Shown here: in pieces, positions 17,259-25,847 of the stretch
Layout: every line of letters begins with the position of its first letter
How positions within the stretch are numbered: position 1 is the first letter of the stretch
DNA from: Longibaculum muris
GTDB lineage: Bacteria > Bacillota_I > Bacilli_A > Erysipelotrichales > Coprobacillaceae
Length of the DNA stretch: 64,000 bases
Assembly (NCBI RefSeq): GCF_004343035.1
Contig: NZ_SMCQ01000005.1
Span: 62,001-126,000, forward strand
Direction of reading: 5' to 3'
Made by a program: the position numbers and the translations under genes
The notes under the pieces: model-generated
Database searches by the model: none
Told to the model about the DNA's origin: nothing
The model's input: only the letters and a program-made list of their open reading frames with translations

Positions 17259-19268
17259 TCAATCAACATACTGATTATTCTCTTTTAAACTTTCTTTAAT
17301 CTGATTCATAAAATGCAAATAACCACCTTGATGAAGATAATCGTCAATAATTTTCATTGCATCTTCTCTAGCAACGCTTAAGATAGGAAAATCTTTTAAG
17401 ACATCTGCCACCAAGAAAGTTGGTAAACCACTTTGCTTATTTCCCAAAACTTCACCCGGACCTCGCATTTGTAAATCATACATTGATATTTCAAATCCAT
17501 CATGACTCTTTTCCATATACTTTAATCTTTCAATGGCTTCTTTAGATGTTGATGAACTCATCAAATAACAATAAGCTTGTTGACTTCCACGACCAACTCT
17601 CCCACGCAATTGATGGAGCTGACTCATCCCAAAACGTTCAGCATTATAAATCACCATCATATTGGCATTTTTGACATCAACTCCTACTTCTACAACAGTT
17701 GTAGAAACCAGAATTTGAATTTCATTTTTTTGAAAGGCTTGCATGATTTTTTCTTTTTCTTCATCTTTCATCTGACCATGTAATAAACCAACCTGATATT
17801 GATTTTTAAAATAATTTTGCATTGCTGCGGCTATTTGTGAAGCACTTTTAGCCTCAATCGCTTCGCTATCTTCAACAAGTGGACAAATCACATAACATTG
17901 ACCACCAATTGCCAGATAGTCTTTGAGCTGTTTTAAAATAGGTTTCATGGATGATGATTTAATATATTTTGTTATAACGGGTTTTCTGCCTACTGGCATT
18001 GTTTTTATAGTTGAGACATCCATGTCACCATACATAGAAATGGCTAAAGTTCGTGGAATTGGAGTTGCACTCATAATCAAGAAATCAACTTGCTTTCCTT
18101 TGTTTTTCAAGGCTTTTCTTTGTTCAACACCAAAACGATGTTGTTCATCTGTAATGACAAAACCAAGTGATGCATATTCAACCTTTTTTTGAAATAATGC
18201 ATGTGTTCCCACAACAATATCAATTTCATGATGACTGATTTCTTCATATAATTGATTTTTTTCTTTCATTGATAAAGAACCTGTCAACAAAGCAATTTTT
18301 ACATCAGTTGCTTTAAAAAAGTCACACAAAGTTGCATAATGTTGAGCTGCTAAAATTTCTGTAGGTGCCATTAAAGCCCCTTGATATCCAGCTAAATAAT
18401 TGGCATACAAAGCCACACTACTAACAACTGTTTTACCGCTTCCTACATCACCTTGTAAAAAGCGATACATCATTTGAGAACTCTTTAAATCTTCAATGAT
18501 TTCTTTAATGGATGTTTGTTGATCTTTTGTCAATTGATAAGGTAAAGCTAAAATAAAATCTTGTAATTTCATTGTATCAAAACTTTTTGCTATACCTGTT
18601 TCCTGGTTTCTTTGTTGTTTGATAAATTGCATTGTTAACTGGAATTTTAAGAATTCTTCGTATTTTAAATATCTTAAGGCTTGTTTAATATCATTTTGAG
18701 TTTCAGGGAAATGAATATTATATAGAGCACTTTCTTTATGAATGAGTTGATGTTTGATGATATATTCTTCAGGGACATATGAAATAATCTGTCCTTTTAA
18801 ATGCTGAAAAGCTTTTTTGACATATTGTTGAAAAGCTTTTTGGGTCATTCCTTCTTTAATTGAATAGATAGGATGAATGCCATATAGTTCACTTAGTGGT
18901 TTGATTTTTATGTCAGTTGCTGTAATTTTATCATTTTGACATCTACCAATGATAGTCATAGTCGTTGACATTTTTAAGTATTGTCTTAAAAAATGTCGAT
19001 TAAAAATAGTCACTTGATATTGATGAAGATAGTGATCTTCTACCATGAATGACATTCTTGACATTTTCCCTTTAAAGAAGATTTTTGTTGGTGAGATAAT
19101 TGTTGCTTCAATAATGATTTTATCATCTTCGTCATTGGGATAAGTTTCTTCAATGATATCATAACGATAAGGATAATGATTAAGGACATCTTCTAAAGAA
19201 GTGATATTCATAGTTTCTAGTACTTGATATCTTTTTTCAGTTGTTTTTAATAATTTGATATCTGTCAT
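17259..19268 (-). CDS. recG: ATP-dependent DNA helicase RecG
   Basis: A 669-residue superfamily 2 helicase that remodels stalled forks and Holliday junctions. An N-terminal wedge/OB domain (about 45-125) precedes the helicase core. Walker A GDVGSGKT is at 273-280, the DEQH box with 'RFG' is near 375, and the motif VI region has 'QLRGRVGRG'. The C-terminal accessory domain ('MRGPGEVLGNKQSG') is intact. Length is typical. GGTGGGATA precedes the ATG. First gene of the recG-plsX-rnc operon. Confidence 0.96.
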   Translation of the reverse strand: MTDIKLLKTTEKRYQVLETMNITSLEDVLNHYPYRYDIIEETYPNDEDDKIIIEATIISPTKIFFKGKMSRMSFMVEDHYLHQYQVTIFNRHFLRQYLKMSTTMTIIGRCQNDKITATDIKIKPLSELYGIHPIYSIKEGMTQKAFQQYVKKAFQHLKGQIISYVPEEYIIKHQLIHKESALYNIHFPETQNDIKQALRYLKYEEFLKFQLTMQFIKQQRNQETGIAKSFDTMKLQDFILALPYQLTKDQQTSIKEIIEDLKSSQMMYRFLQGDVGSGKTVVSSVALYANYLAGYQGALMAPTEILAAQHYATLCDFFKATDVKIALLTGSLSMKEKNQLYEEISHHEIDIVVGTHALFQKKVEYASLGFVITDEQHRFGVEQRKALKNKGKQVDFLIMSATPIPRTLAISMYGDMDVSTIKTMPVGRKPVITKYIKSSSMKPILKQLKDYLAIGGQCYVICPLVEDSEAIEAKSASQIAAAMQNYFKNQYQVGLLHGQMKDEEKEKIMQAFQKNEIQILVSTTVVEVGVDVKNANMMVIYNAERFGMSQLHQLRGRVGRGSQQAYCYLMSSSTSKEAIERLKYMEKSHDGFEISMYDLQMRGPGEVLGNKQSGLPTFLVADVLKDFPILSVAREDAMKIIDDYLHQGGYLHFMNQIKESLKENNQYVD

Positions 19269-19308
19269 TATCCCACCACCTTGTTACCTATTTTACATGA
19301 AAATATGA

Positions 19309-19332
19309 AAAAAAGATACCCAAAGGTATCTT
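19309..19332 (-). terminator. Intrinsic terminator of the AEC permease gene
   Basis: An eight-bp stem (19313-19320 with 19325-19332) with a four-base loop followed by T residues on the minus strand. Confidence 0.8.
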
Positions 19333-19349
19333 AAAATACATTATTTCAT

Positions 19350-20258
19350 CTAAATAAACAATAACAACAAGACAACCATGCATACAATTGAAACTAAAAT
19401 ACTCAATGAATTGGCAGTTGCTGACATATCTCCTTGATATCCTATTTTTCTAGTAAATACAGCTGAAACAGTTGATAAAGGTGCACAATATGCCATAATC
19501 ATAATCTGTTTAGCTAGTAATGGAATAGGAAGGAATAATGTTAATAAAGAAACAACAATTGTTCCAACCATTCTTAAACCAAGAATCTTAAAAACATTTT
19601 TAGCTTCTAATGGTGAAACTTTTATCTCTAACATTAAACCAATCATTAACATTGCTAGAAAGCTATTACCTGCCCCAATTGTTGAAGCTATAGTTAAGAT
19701 TGGTGAAGGAATTTGCAGTTTAAAAATTGCTAAAATAAAAATTAAGACATAAACATCAAAAGGAATCGATGAAAATAATTTTTTAAACAATTCCTTAATA
19801 TCAAAATGATTTTCTCCACTAGCCACATGATCAGCTACAGCATAAGTCATTCCTAACCCCATCAAAGCATTCCCAATATCAAAAGAACACAAATAAACAA
19901 CTCCCATCCCAGGAAAGAAGCTTTGAACAAAAGGTAAAACAAAATTTCCTATATTATATCCAGATGTATTGATCATAAAAGCACCTTTCATTTTCGCATC
20001 ATCTTTTATACTTGCTATGTAACCAATTATCATCATCACAACATTAGATATAATTCCAATCGCAATAAGTATAAGAATTGTTGCATCTAATTCTATTCCA
20101 TTAGCACTTGTTAATAAAGCACAAGGTAAAGTAATATTCATAATAATGGTCGCTACAACATTAGCATCTGACTTCTTTAAAACATCTACCTTTTTTAAAG
20201 TATATCCAATCACAATAATCAATATAAATGTCAATGATTTTATCAAAACATCAAACAT
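19350..20258 (-). CDS. AEC family permease (auxin efflux carrier-like)
   Basis: A 302-residue membrane protein with ten predicted helices arranged as two inverted halves, as in the AEC family (PF03547). Bacterial members move malate, malonate or other organic acids; the substrate is not inferable. 'INTSGYNIGNFVLPF' matches the crossover motif with conserved Asn/Gly. The ATG at 20258 follows GTGGGG by six bases and gives a family-like N-terminus; the GTG at 20270 is part of that ribosome-binding site. Monocistronic, with its own promoter and terminator. Confidence 0.87.
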   Translation of the reverse strand: MFDVLIKSLTFILIIVIGYTLKKVDVLKKSDANVVATIIMNITLPCALLTSANGIELDATILILIAIGIISNVVMMIIGYIASIKDDAKMKGAFMINTSGYNIGNFVLPFVQSFFPGMGVVYLCSFDIGNALMGLGMTYAVADHVASGENHFDIKELFKKLFSSIPFDVYVLIFILAIFKLQIPSPILTIASTIGAGNSFLAMLMIGLMLEIKVSPLEAKNVFKILGLRMVGTIVVSLLTLFLPIPLLAKQIMIMAYCAPLSTVSAVFTRKIGYQGDMSATANSLSILVSIVCMVVLLLLFI

Positions 20259-20283
20259 ATCTATCCCCACACTTTCTTTTGAT

Positions 20284-20311
20284 ATTATAGCAGTTGCTTA
20301 AAAGAATGCAA
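20284..20311 (-). promoter_or_regulatory. Promoter of the AEC permease gene
   Basis: On the minus strand TTGCAT (20306-20311), a 16-base spacer and TATAAT (20284-20289) with an extended -10 (TGC before it), about 25 bases before the start codon. Confidence 0.7.
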
Positions 20312-20407
20312 AAAAAATTCAAATTATGAAAATAAATTCAAAACATGAAATTCACTTTTTATAAATGCATGCTTAATGATATAATAAAAACATATGGAGG
20401 TTAGATT

Positions 20408-21178
20408 ATGACAAAAGCAATATTTTTTGATATAGATGGTACTTTGGTTAGTTTTCAAACACATCAAATTCCTAATTCAACTTTTGAAGCTTTAAAAAAG
20501 CTTCAACAAAAAGGTATAAAATTATTTATAGCAACGGGGAGAGGAAAAGATGGATTAGATGTTTTAAAAGATTTCCCTTTTGATGGTTATATTACCTTAA
20601 ATGGACAATATTGTTATACTCAAGATAAAATCATTTATGAAAACACAATTCAAAAAGAAGATTTACAAGCTTTACTTGATTATTTAGAAAAATATCCTTT
20701 CCCTTGTGGCTTCACTGAAGAACATACCAAATATTTCAATATGCGTGATGAACGAGTTGATGAAATTCATCGTATTACTCATAATGATGATCATCCTGCT
20801 GGTGATTGTTCTCAAGTGATTCATCATAAGGTTTATCAATGTATGTGTTTTGTAGATGAACAAGAAGAAAAAGCATTATTAAAAGTTATGCCTCATTGTA
20901 TTTCTGCTAGATGGCATCCTTTGTTTTGTGATGTTTCTCCAGTAGGTGGAACAAAACAAAATGGAATAGATCAATTTTTAAAATATTATGATATTGATTT
21001 ATCTGAAACAATGGCATTTGGAGATGGTGGTAATGATATTCCAATGTTAAAACATGTTGCAATATCGATTGCAATGGGAAATGCTAATGATGATGTGAAA
21101 GAAATTGCTAATTATGTAACTAATGATGTAGAACATGATGGTATTATTCATGCATTAAAACATTTTAATTTGTTATAA
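20408..21178 (+). CDS. Cof-type HAD-superfamily phosphatase
   Basis: A 256-residue HAD phosphatase of the Cof/type IIB subfamily. DIDGT is at residues 8-12 with nucleophile D8; the C-terminal 'FGDGGNDIPML' is motif IV. It is a paralogue of the gene at 207, with a different cap sequence rich in His and Cys ('DHPAGDCSQVIHHK'), so the substrate may differ. GGAGG lies eight bases before the ATG, and a TATAAT at 20380-20385 marks its likely promoter. It diverges from the AEC permease. Confidence 0.9.
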   Translation: MTKAIFFDIDGTLVSFQTHQIPNSTFEALKKLQQKGIKLFIATGRGKDGLDVLKDFPFDGYITLNGQYCYTQDKIIYENTIQKEDLQALLDYLEKYPFPCGFTEEHTKYFNMRDERVDEIHRITHNDDHPAGDCSQVIHHKVYQCMCFVDEQEEKALLKVMPHCISARWHPLFCDVSPVGGTKQNGIDQFLKYYDIDLSETMAFGDGGNDIPMLKHVAISIAMGNANDDVKEIANYVTNDVEHDGIIHALKHFNLL

Positions 21179-21211
21179 AAGTGTATGAAGTCAGATAACA
21201 AAACCAAACTA

Positions 21212-21255
21212 AATTGATAAATAGTTGCTTATGATACAAAAACTATTTATCAATT
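21212..21255. repeat. Perfect 15-bp inverted repeat upstream of the DUF3298 gene
   Basis: Arms 21212-21226 and 21241-21255 (AATTGATAAATAGTT and its complement) are separated by 14 bases and end 15 bases before the next start codon. It is AT-rich with no T-run after it, so it looks more like an operator or a structured 5' UTR than a terminator. Confidence 0.7.
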
Positions 21256-21270
21256 CATGAGGTGAAATTT

Positions 21271-21945
21271 ATGAAATCTTATTTAAAAAGTTTCTCATTA
21301 TTTCTTATTTGTTTTCTGCTTCTTTTTTCATTACAAAATGTTTATGCCATTTGCCCAGTTCAACTCATTGTCAAAAAAGAATATCATTTTGAAAGTCCAG
21401 GTACTTCAACAACTGTAACTATTCCTGAAATAAAAGGTATTGAAGATTCTAAAGTTGCAAAGGAAGTCAATCAATTAATACAAGACTCTGTTGATGATTA
21501 TTTACAACAAGTGAAGGAATATGATCAATCTTATAATCAAATGAATGATTCTCAAGTTAAAAAATGGCTTATTGATATCAATTATCAAACTTATTATGCA
21601 GATTGTAATTTCATATCTTTTTCCATTAATTCAACTCAAATAAATGCATCTTCCTATCTTCAAAAAACCTTTTTAAACATTGATTTAAAAACAGGAAAAC
21701 TGCTTACAGTAGAAGATTTTATTGGAAAAGACTATCAAAAAATTATTAAAGATGAGGTCCAAAGACAAGCTAAAGATGATGAAAAGAATCAACAATTCAT
21801 TTATTTCAATGATGCAATTGAAAATCTAGAAATCACAAAACAACAACCTTTCTATATTAATAAAGATAAACAAGTCGTTGTTGTCTTTAATGAATTTGAT
21901 ATTGCTCCTGGATATATGGGAATGCCTGAATTTATTATTCCTTAA
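21271..21945 (+). CDS. Exported DUF3298/PdaC-domain protein (RsiV-like ectodomain)
   Basis: A 224-residue secreted protein. Residues 1-26 are a signal peptide with a cleavage site after VYA. The rest follows the DUF4163 + DUF3298 pattern found in RsiV, PdaC and related exported proteins: a strand-rich N-terminal half ('TTVTIPEIKGIEDSKVAKEVNQ'), then 'LNIDLKTGKLLTVEDFIG' and 'FYINKDKQVVVVFNEFDIAPGYMG'. There is no cytoplasmic sigma-binding part and no NodB catalytic domain, so it is a stand-alone ectodomain, perhaps a lysozyme or wall-binding protein. GAGGTG precedes the ATG at 21271. The inverted repeat upstream may control it. Confidence 0.82.
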   Translation: MKSYLKSFSLFLICFLLLFSLQNVYAICPVQLIVKKEYHFESPGTSTTVTIPEIKGIEDSKVAKEVNQLIQDSVDDYLQQVKEYDQSYNQMNDSQVKKWLIDINYQTYYADCNFISFSINSTQINASSYLQKTFLNIDLKTGKLLTVEDFIGKDYQKIIKDEVQRQAKDDEKNQQFIYFNDAIENLEITKQQPFYINKDKQVVVVFNEFDIAPGYMGMPEFIIP

Positions 21946-21973
21946 TAACATGTATCATAAGCCAAGAAAAATA

Positions 21974-22017
21974 AAAATGACAATAAATATCACTATAATG
22001 ATACTCATTGTCATTTT
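21974..22017 (+). terminator. Terminator of the DUF3298 gene
   Basis: An 11-bp stem (21974-21984 with 22007-22017) holding a smaller internal stem, followed by T residues on the plus strand. Confidence 0.65.
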
Positions 22018-22028
22018 TTCTTTCAAAA

Positions 22029-22055
22029 AAAGCAACCCAACCAATGAGTTGCTTT
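22029..22055 (-). terminator. Terminator of recombinase module 2
   Basis: An eight-bp stem (22029-22036 with 22048-22055) with minus-strand T-run. The same hairpin, nearly base for base, ends module 1 at 44679-44706, showing that the duplicated unit includes its terminator. Confidence 0.75.
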
Positions 22056-22064
22056 AATATATAA

Positions 22065-22404
22065 TTATGTATTTAATTTTTCAGTTAAATATTGATGAAA
22101 TACATCCATTTCTTCTTGAGTTAATATTTGTATACTCTTTTGTTTTTCATCTACTTTTATATTTTTAATACTGATTGTTTGAAGATGATATTCATCTTGA
22201 GTGTAGACAAATACTGAGCATAAAACATATCGAATTGTGTATAAAGTATTATGAGATAGTTTATCTTTATTTTCTTTATTATAAAAGAATTGATCAACAT
22301 TATTACTTGTAATATCTTCTACATTCTAATCATAAAAGTAAGCACGATGTTTTTTTACTCATCAACCATTCCTTAGAAATATCTTCAAACTTCTTAGATA
22401 ACAT
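22065..22404 (-). pseudogene. Destroyed tyrosine recombinase (module 2)
   Basis: A relic of the recombinase still intact at 44723-45634. The first residues (MLSKKFEDISKEWLMSK) align with the intact copy. About 22 codons are then missing, the frame shifts, and an in-frame TAG follows. The second segment ('EDITSNNVDQFFYNKENKDKLS...ILTQEEMDVFHQYL') matches intact residues about 45-125. A stop ends the frame before any catalytic residue, so the catalytic domain is gone and the product cannot recombine DNA. It directly follows its partner gene, with the same order and terminator as module 1. Confidence 0.85.
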
Positions 22405-22419
22405 TTTCTTATTGCATTT

Positions 22420-23232
22420 CTAGATTTCTGTTTTACTCACTAAATATTGACTATCTAATGTTAAATCATCAATCATTCCAATGACTGGATTATCATCATC
22501 ATAATCTACTGAATCATATTTATATGCATATAATCGTTGTAATGCCTTAACTACAATATGATATTGTTTTTCTTCATTGGTTAATTCTTCATAATTTTCA
22601 AAATAGATTTGTTCGATTGGAACTAAGTATTCAAATTTATAGAATTTGCTATTGGATATAAAATCTTCTAATAATTCATCACTATTGACAAAAGAAAAAA
22701 GATATCCAAATAATTCTGGACCATCTTTTACAATTTCATATATTTCATTCTTTTCTATTGCATCACTAAATGCAAATCCTTTAAAACTATAATCTTGATA
22801 ATTAGATCCTAATACTTGTTTTAAAAAGATACTTGAATAATCATTTAATTCACTTAAATTAATTTCTTTTTCATTTAAATACATTCTTATATATTGATCA
22901 TATTTGAATGTAAAGCCATATCTTTTTAAGAATCTAGATAATGACGTATCATTACATAACACTTTATCTAAACTATATCCATTATCATCTTTATTATCAT
23001 TTAATCTTCTACTTAAATGATAAAAGTTTACATAATCAATATTTATACATAAATGTTTTTTTACATAATCCATAAAGTAATCATATTGATCATCTAGTAT
23101 TATAACGGAACGTTCTTTTTGAAACTCGATATAGCAAATATCAAGCAAATCATTTAAGTCATCTTTACAAATATTTAAAGCTTCACAAATTGATTTTACC
23201 ATCATTATTTGTAAAGTGGTGTTTATATACAA
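22420..23232 (-). CDS. Unknown 270-residue acidic protein, recombinase-module partner (copy 2)
   Basis: I do not recognise this family. It is an acidic, Asp/Tyr/Phe-rich cytoplasmic protein with no signal or membrane segment. It aligns without gaps over its whole length with the protein at 45650-46462; roughly two thirds of positions are identical by eye, with the centre and C-terminus best conserved (for example 'DDQYDYFMDYVK', 'DGPELFGYLFSF' and 'DDDNPVIGMIDD'). I choose a TTG start at 23232 because AGGAGG lies eight bases upstream and both copies then have exactly 270 residues. It begins 40 bases after the ruined ugd. Retention while its recombinase decayed suggests an independent role or recent decay. 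Confidence 0.8.
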   Translation of the reverse strand: MYINTTLQIMMVKSICEALNICKDDLNDLLDICYIEFQKERSVIILDDQYDYFMDYVKKHLCINIDYVNFYHLSRRLNDNKDDNGYSLDKVLCNDTSLSRFLKRYGFTFKYDQYIRMYLNEKEINLSELNDYSSIFLKQVLGSNYQDYSFKGFAFSDAIEKNEIYEIVKDGPELFGYLFSFVNSDELLEDFISNSKFYKFEYLVPIEQIYFENYEELTNEEKQYHIVVKALQRLYAYKYDSVDYDDDNPVIGMIDDLTLDSQYLVSKTEI

Positions 23233-23271
23233 TGTATACACCTCCTATCTTTATTATCTATCATATTTTTA

Positions 23272-24318
23272 TTAATCTCTTCTGGATAAATCTCTTGTAT
23301 ATACTTTATCTTCTACATCATCTAAGCATTCATTGTATCTATTAGCTATAATAGCATCTGATAAACGTTTAAATTCTTCTAAATCATTGACCACTTTACT
23401 TCCAAAGAATGTTTCCCCATCTTATAATGTTGGTTCATAGATAATAACTTCAGCACCTTTGGCTTTGATTCGTTTCATAACACCTTGAATTGATGAAGCT
23501 CTGAAGTTATCTGAATTAGATTTCGTTGTTAAACGATAGACACCAACAACTACTTTCTTTTGATGGATCATATGAATTGTTATCTTCATATCCATAATAT
23601 CCTGCTTTTGCTAATACTCTATCCGTAATAAAGTCTTTTTCTTGTTCTATTACTTTGTATAATAGCTATCATCATTTCTTGTGGTACATCTTGATAGTTA
23701 GCTAATAACTGTTTTGTATCTTTTGGCAAGCAGTATCCTCCATATCCAAATGACGGGTTGTTGTAATGTGTTCCAATTCTTGTATCTAGACATACACCAT
23801 TAATGATTTCTTGTGTATTTAATCCTTTCATTTCAGCATATGTATCTAATTCATTGAAGTATGATACACATAATGCCAAGTATGTATTGGCAAATAGCTT
23901 GACTGCCTCTGCTTCAGTAAACCTCATGAATAATGTATCAATGTTTTCTTTGATTGCACCTTCTTGTAGTAATGAAACAAATATCTTTGCTCTTTCTACT
24001 AGATATTCATTATTCATATCTGTTCCTACAATAATTCTTGATGGATATAGATTGTCATATAATGCCTTTGATTCTCTTAGAAATTCTAGTGAGAAGATAA
24101 TTCTATCAGTATTGTATTTCTTTCTTACTGATGCTGTATATCCTACTGGAATTGTTGACTTGATAACTATGATACAGTGATCATTACATTCCATAACTGT
24201 TTCAATCACATTTTCTACAACACTTGTATCAAAGAAATTCTTCTTTGAATCATAATTTGTTGATGCTCCAATGATAACAAACTCAGCATTACTATATGCT
24301 TTTTTAGCATCTAGAAAT
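23272..24318 (-). pseudogene. ugd: UDP-glucose 6-dehydrogenase, degraded
   Basis: A relic of the enzyme that oxidises UDP-glucose to UDP-glucuronate. The best-preserved part (about 23619-24318) reads '[13 protein letters not shown]...[11 protein letters not shown]...[14 protein letters not shown]', including the catalytic-Cys loop. Near 23640 the frame shifts in an A-rich run, near 23560 it shifts again, and at about 23425 a TAA replaces an internal codon. The reading still ends naturally with '[10 protein letters not shown]' and a stop. The Rossmann N-terminus is missing. Uronate supply for locus B is thus lost unless another copy exists. Confidence 0.85.
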
Positions 24319-24554
24319 TATTCTCCATTCACCTGTGATTAATGAAATTGGTTTGAATTAAAGCTCATCTCCTAATGTTCTTATATTTGCATCATATTTT
24401 TTCAGATATAAAAACTTAATTCCACCACTGTTAATCAATATAAGAAATATAAATTAAGTTTTAAAATCTAAAAAATCTATTTTTTTTGAAGATTTTAACT
24501 TCCAAACTATATACTTTATCAAAAAGACTTCAAACTATATTAATTTGTTAATAT
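24319..24554. other. Gap of decayed sequence between ugd relic and BCCT-like gene
   Basis: No intact gene. A short minus-strand reading frame ending near 24362 ('KKYDANIRTLGDEL') looks like the tail of a lost gene I cannot name. The remainder is AT-rich. Confidence 0.4.
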
Positions 24555-25838
24555 TTATAATTTAGAAATAATAGTTTCATATTCTTCTTCAGTAATTGTT
24601 CCAGTCTTAGTGAAGTCTACTTTACCAAATGAAAAGTTAAATGCATATATCATTGCACGTACAAAAAACGGAACAAATAATAAACATAAGATAATTGTAA
24701 ATAATCTTGGAAAGCCTGTTATCAAAAGAATAATATTCAATACACCTAAGATTGTCATTGTAGCATATGTAACTACATCCATTACTTTCTTTGTGCTTAT
24801 AGTTTCTTTTTTAGTTTCATTATTTTCTAATAGTCTTACAGTATCGTTAACTAAAGTTTTAGCTGCTGAATCTAATGATGTAACTGCAAATGCTAACATT
24901 GTTAATGCAGTTAATACATAAATAGCTGGTCCTCTTGAGAAAGATAATGTATAACCAGTTGCTGCTGATACTAAATGCCAAATAACTGTAAGTGTAATTA
25001 ATGAGAAAGTACCATATTTCAAAATAGATTTAATTGAATATCCATTACTACAATATGCTACAAATCTACCACAAAATACTGACCAAGAAACCACTGTAGC
25101 TTCGAAATACCACCAATATGGATTTACCAACAATTCTTGCCAAGGTTCTACATTTAACATTCCTTGGAAAGGAAGTATCTTGCTCATATCAACCATACTA
25201 TTATCGTATGTAGATATAGTAGTAAATAAAGCGATTGAAGTTATGATAAACATAATAATATTAATTCTTGAGTATTTAACTAATAAATTTTTCTTTACTG
25301 ATAATGTAGCAAGAAGTACAATTGTACCAATAACCACTACAATTGAGATTATTCTTTGTATTCCATCGATTTGAAGAGGAGCAAGAATAGTTGTTGCTGC
25401 CATAGGAATAGAAGTACTTAAACCAATTACGATAGATAATATATTGAGCACTGTACTTTTCATTTCTTTATATGTTGCTAAGCTGTAAATACCAGCAATT
25501 AGCATTAAAGATGTTTGACCGATTGTATAGAATAGATCAGCATTCCATGTACCATATGTATTTTGAAGTTCAGATGGAAAGGATCCAACTAGATATACTC
25601 CGGTAAAAGTACATGCTAACATTGCCATATAACTAAATTTACTTTTGATAACAGTATGTTGGTCTGGTAACCATACTATTCTTTTACTATGTTTTGAAAA
25701 GTACAAAACAACACTAGCAATAGTACATATTAGGAAAATTCCTAAATATATACAAAGCATAACTGGGTAATCTGTTGCAACACCTTCAAGCTTACCCATT
25801 TTTTCAAAATGTTCTAGTATTTTTTTAATAATATCCAC
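24555..25838 (-). CDS. BCCT-like multi-pass membrane transporter
   Basis: A 427-residue protein with about ten to eleven predicted transmembrane helices. The central segment 'PYWWYFEATVVSWSVFCGRFVAYCSNGYSIKSILKYG' resembles the betaine/choline/carnitine transporter (BCCT) signature, in which an aromatic-rich helix is followed by 'PFVGMFIARISRGRTIRE'. It is somewhat shorter than a typical BCCT (about 500) and the substrate-box tryptophans are only partly recognisable, so this is a distant assignment. It sits nine bases after the ATP-grasp gene in a polysaccharide locus, which hints that it imports a quaternary amine or amino compound used to decorate the glycan. That role is inference. Confidence 0.5.
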   Translation of the reverse strand: MDIIKKILEHFEKMGKLEGVATDYPVMLCIYLGIFLICTIASVVLYFSKHSKRIVWLPDQHTVIKSKFSYMAMLACTFTGVYLVGSFPSELQNTYGTWNADLFYTIGQTSLMLIAGIYSLATYKEMKSTVLNILSIVIGLSTSIPMAATTILAPLQIDGIQRIISIVVVIGTIVLLATLSVKKNLLVKYSRINIIMFIITSIALFTTISTYDNSMVDMSKILPFQGMLNVEPWQELLVNPYWWYFEATVVSWSVFCGRFVAYCSNGYSIKSILKYGTFSLITLTVIWHLVSAATGYTLSFSRGPAIYVLTALTMLAFAVTSLDSAAKTLVNDTVRLLENNETKKETISTKKVMDVVTYATMTILGVLNIILLITGFPRLFTIILCLLFVPFFVRAMIYAFNFSFGKVDFTKTGTITEEEYETIISKL

Positions 25839-25847
25839 TATTTAACC

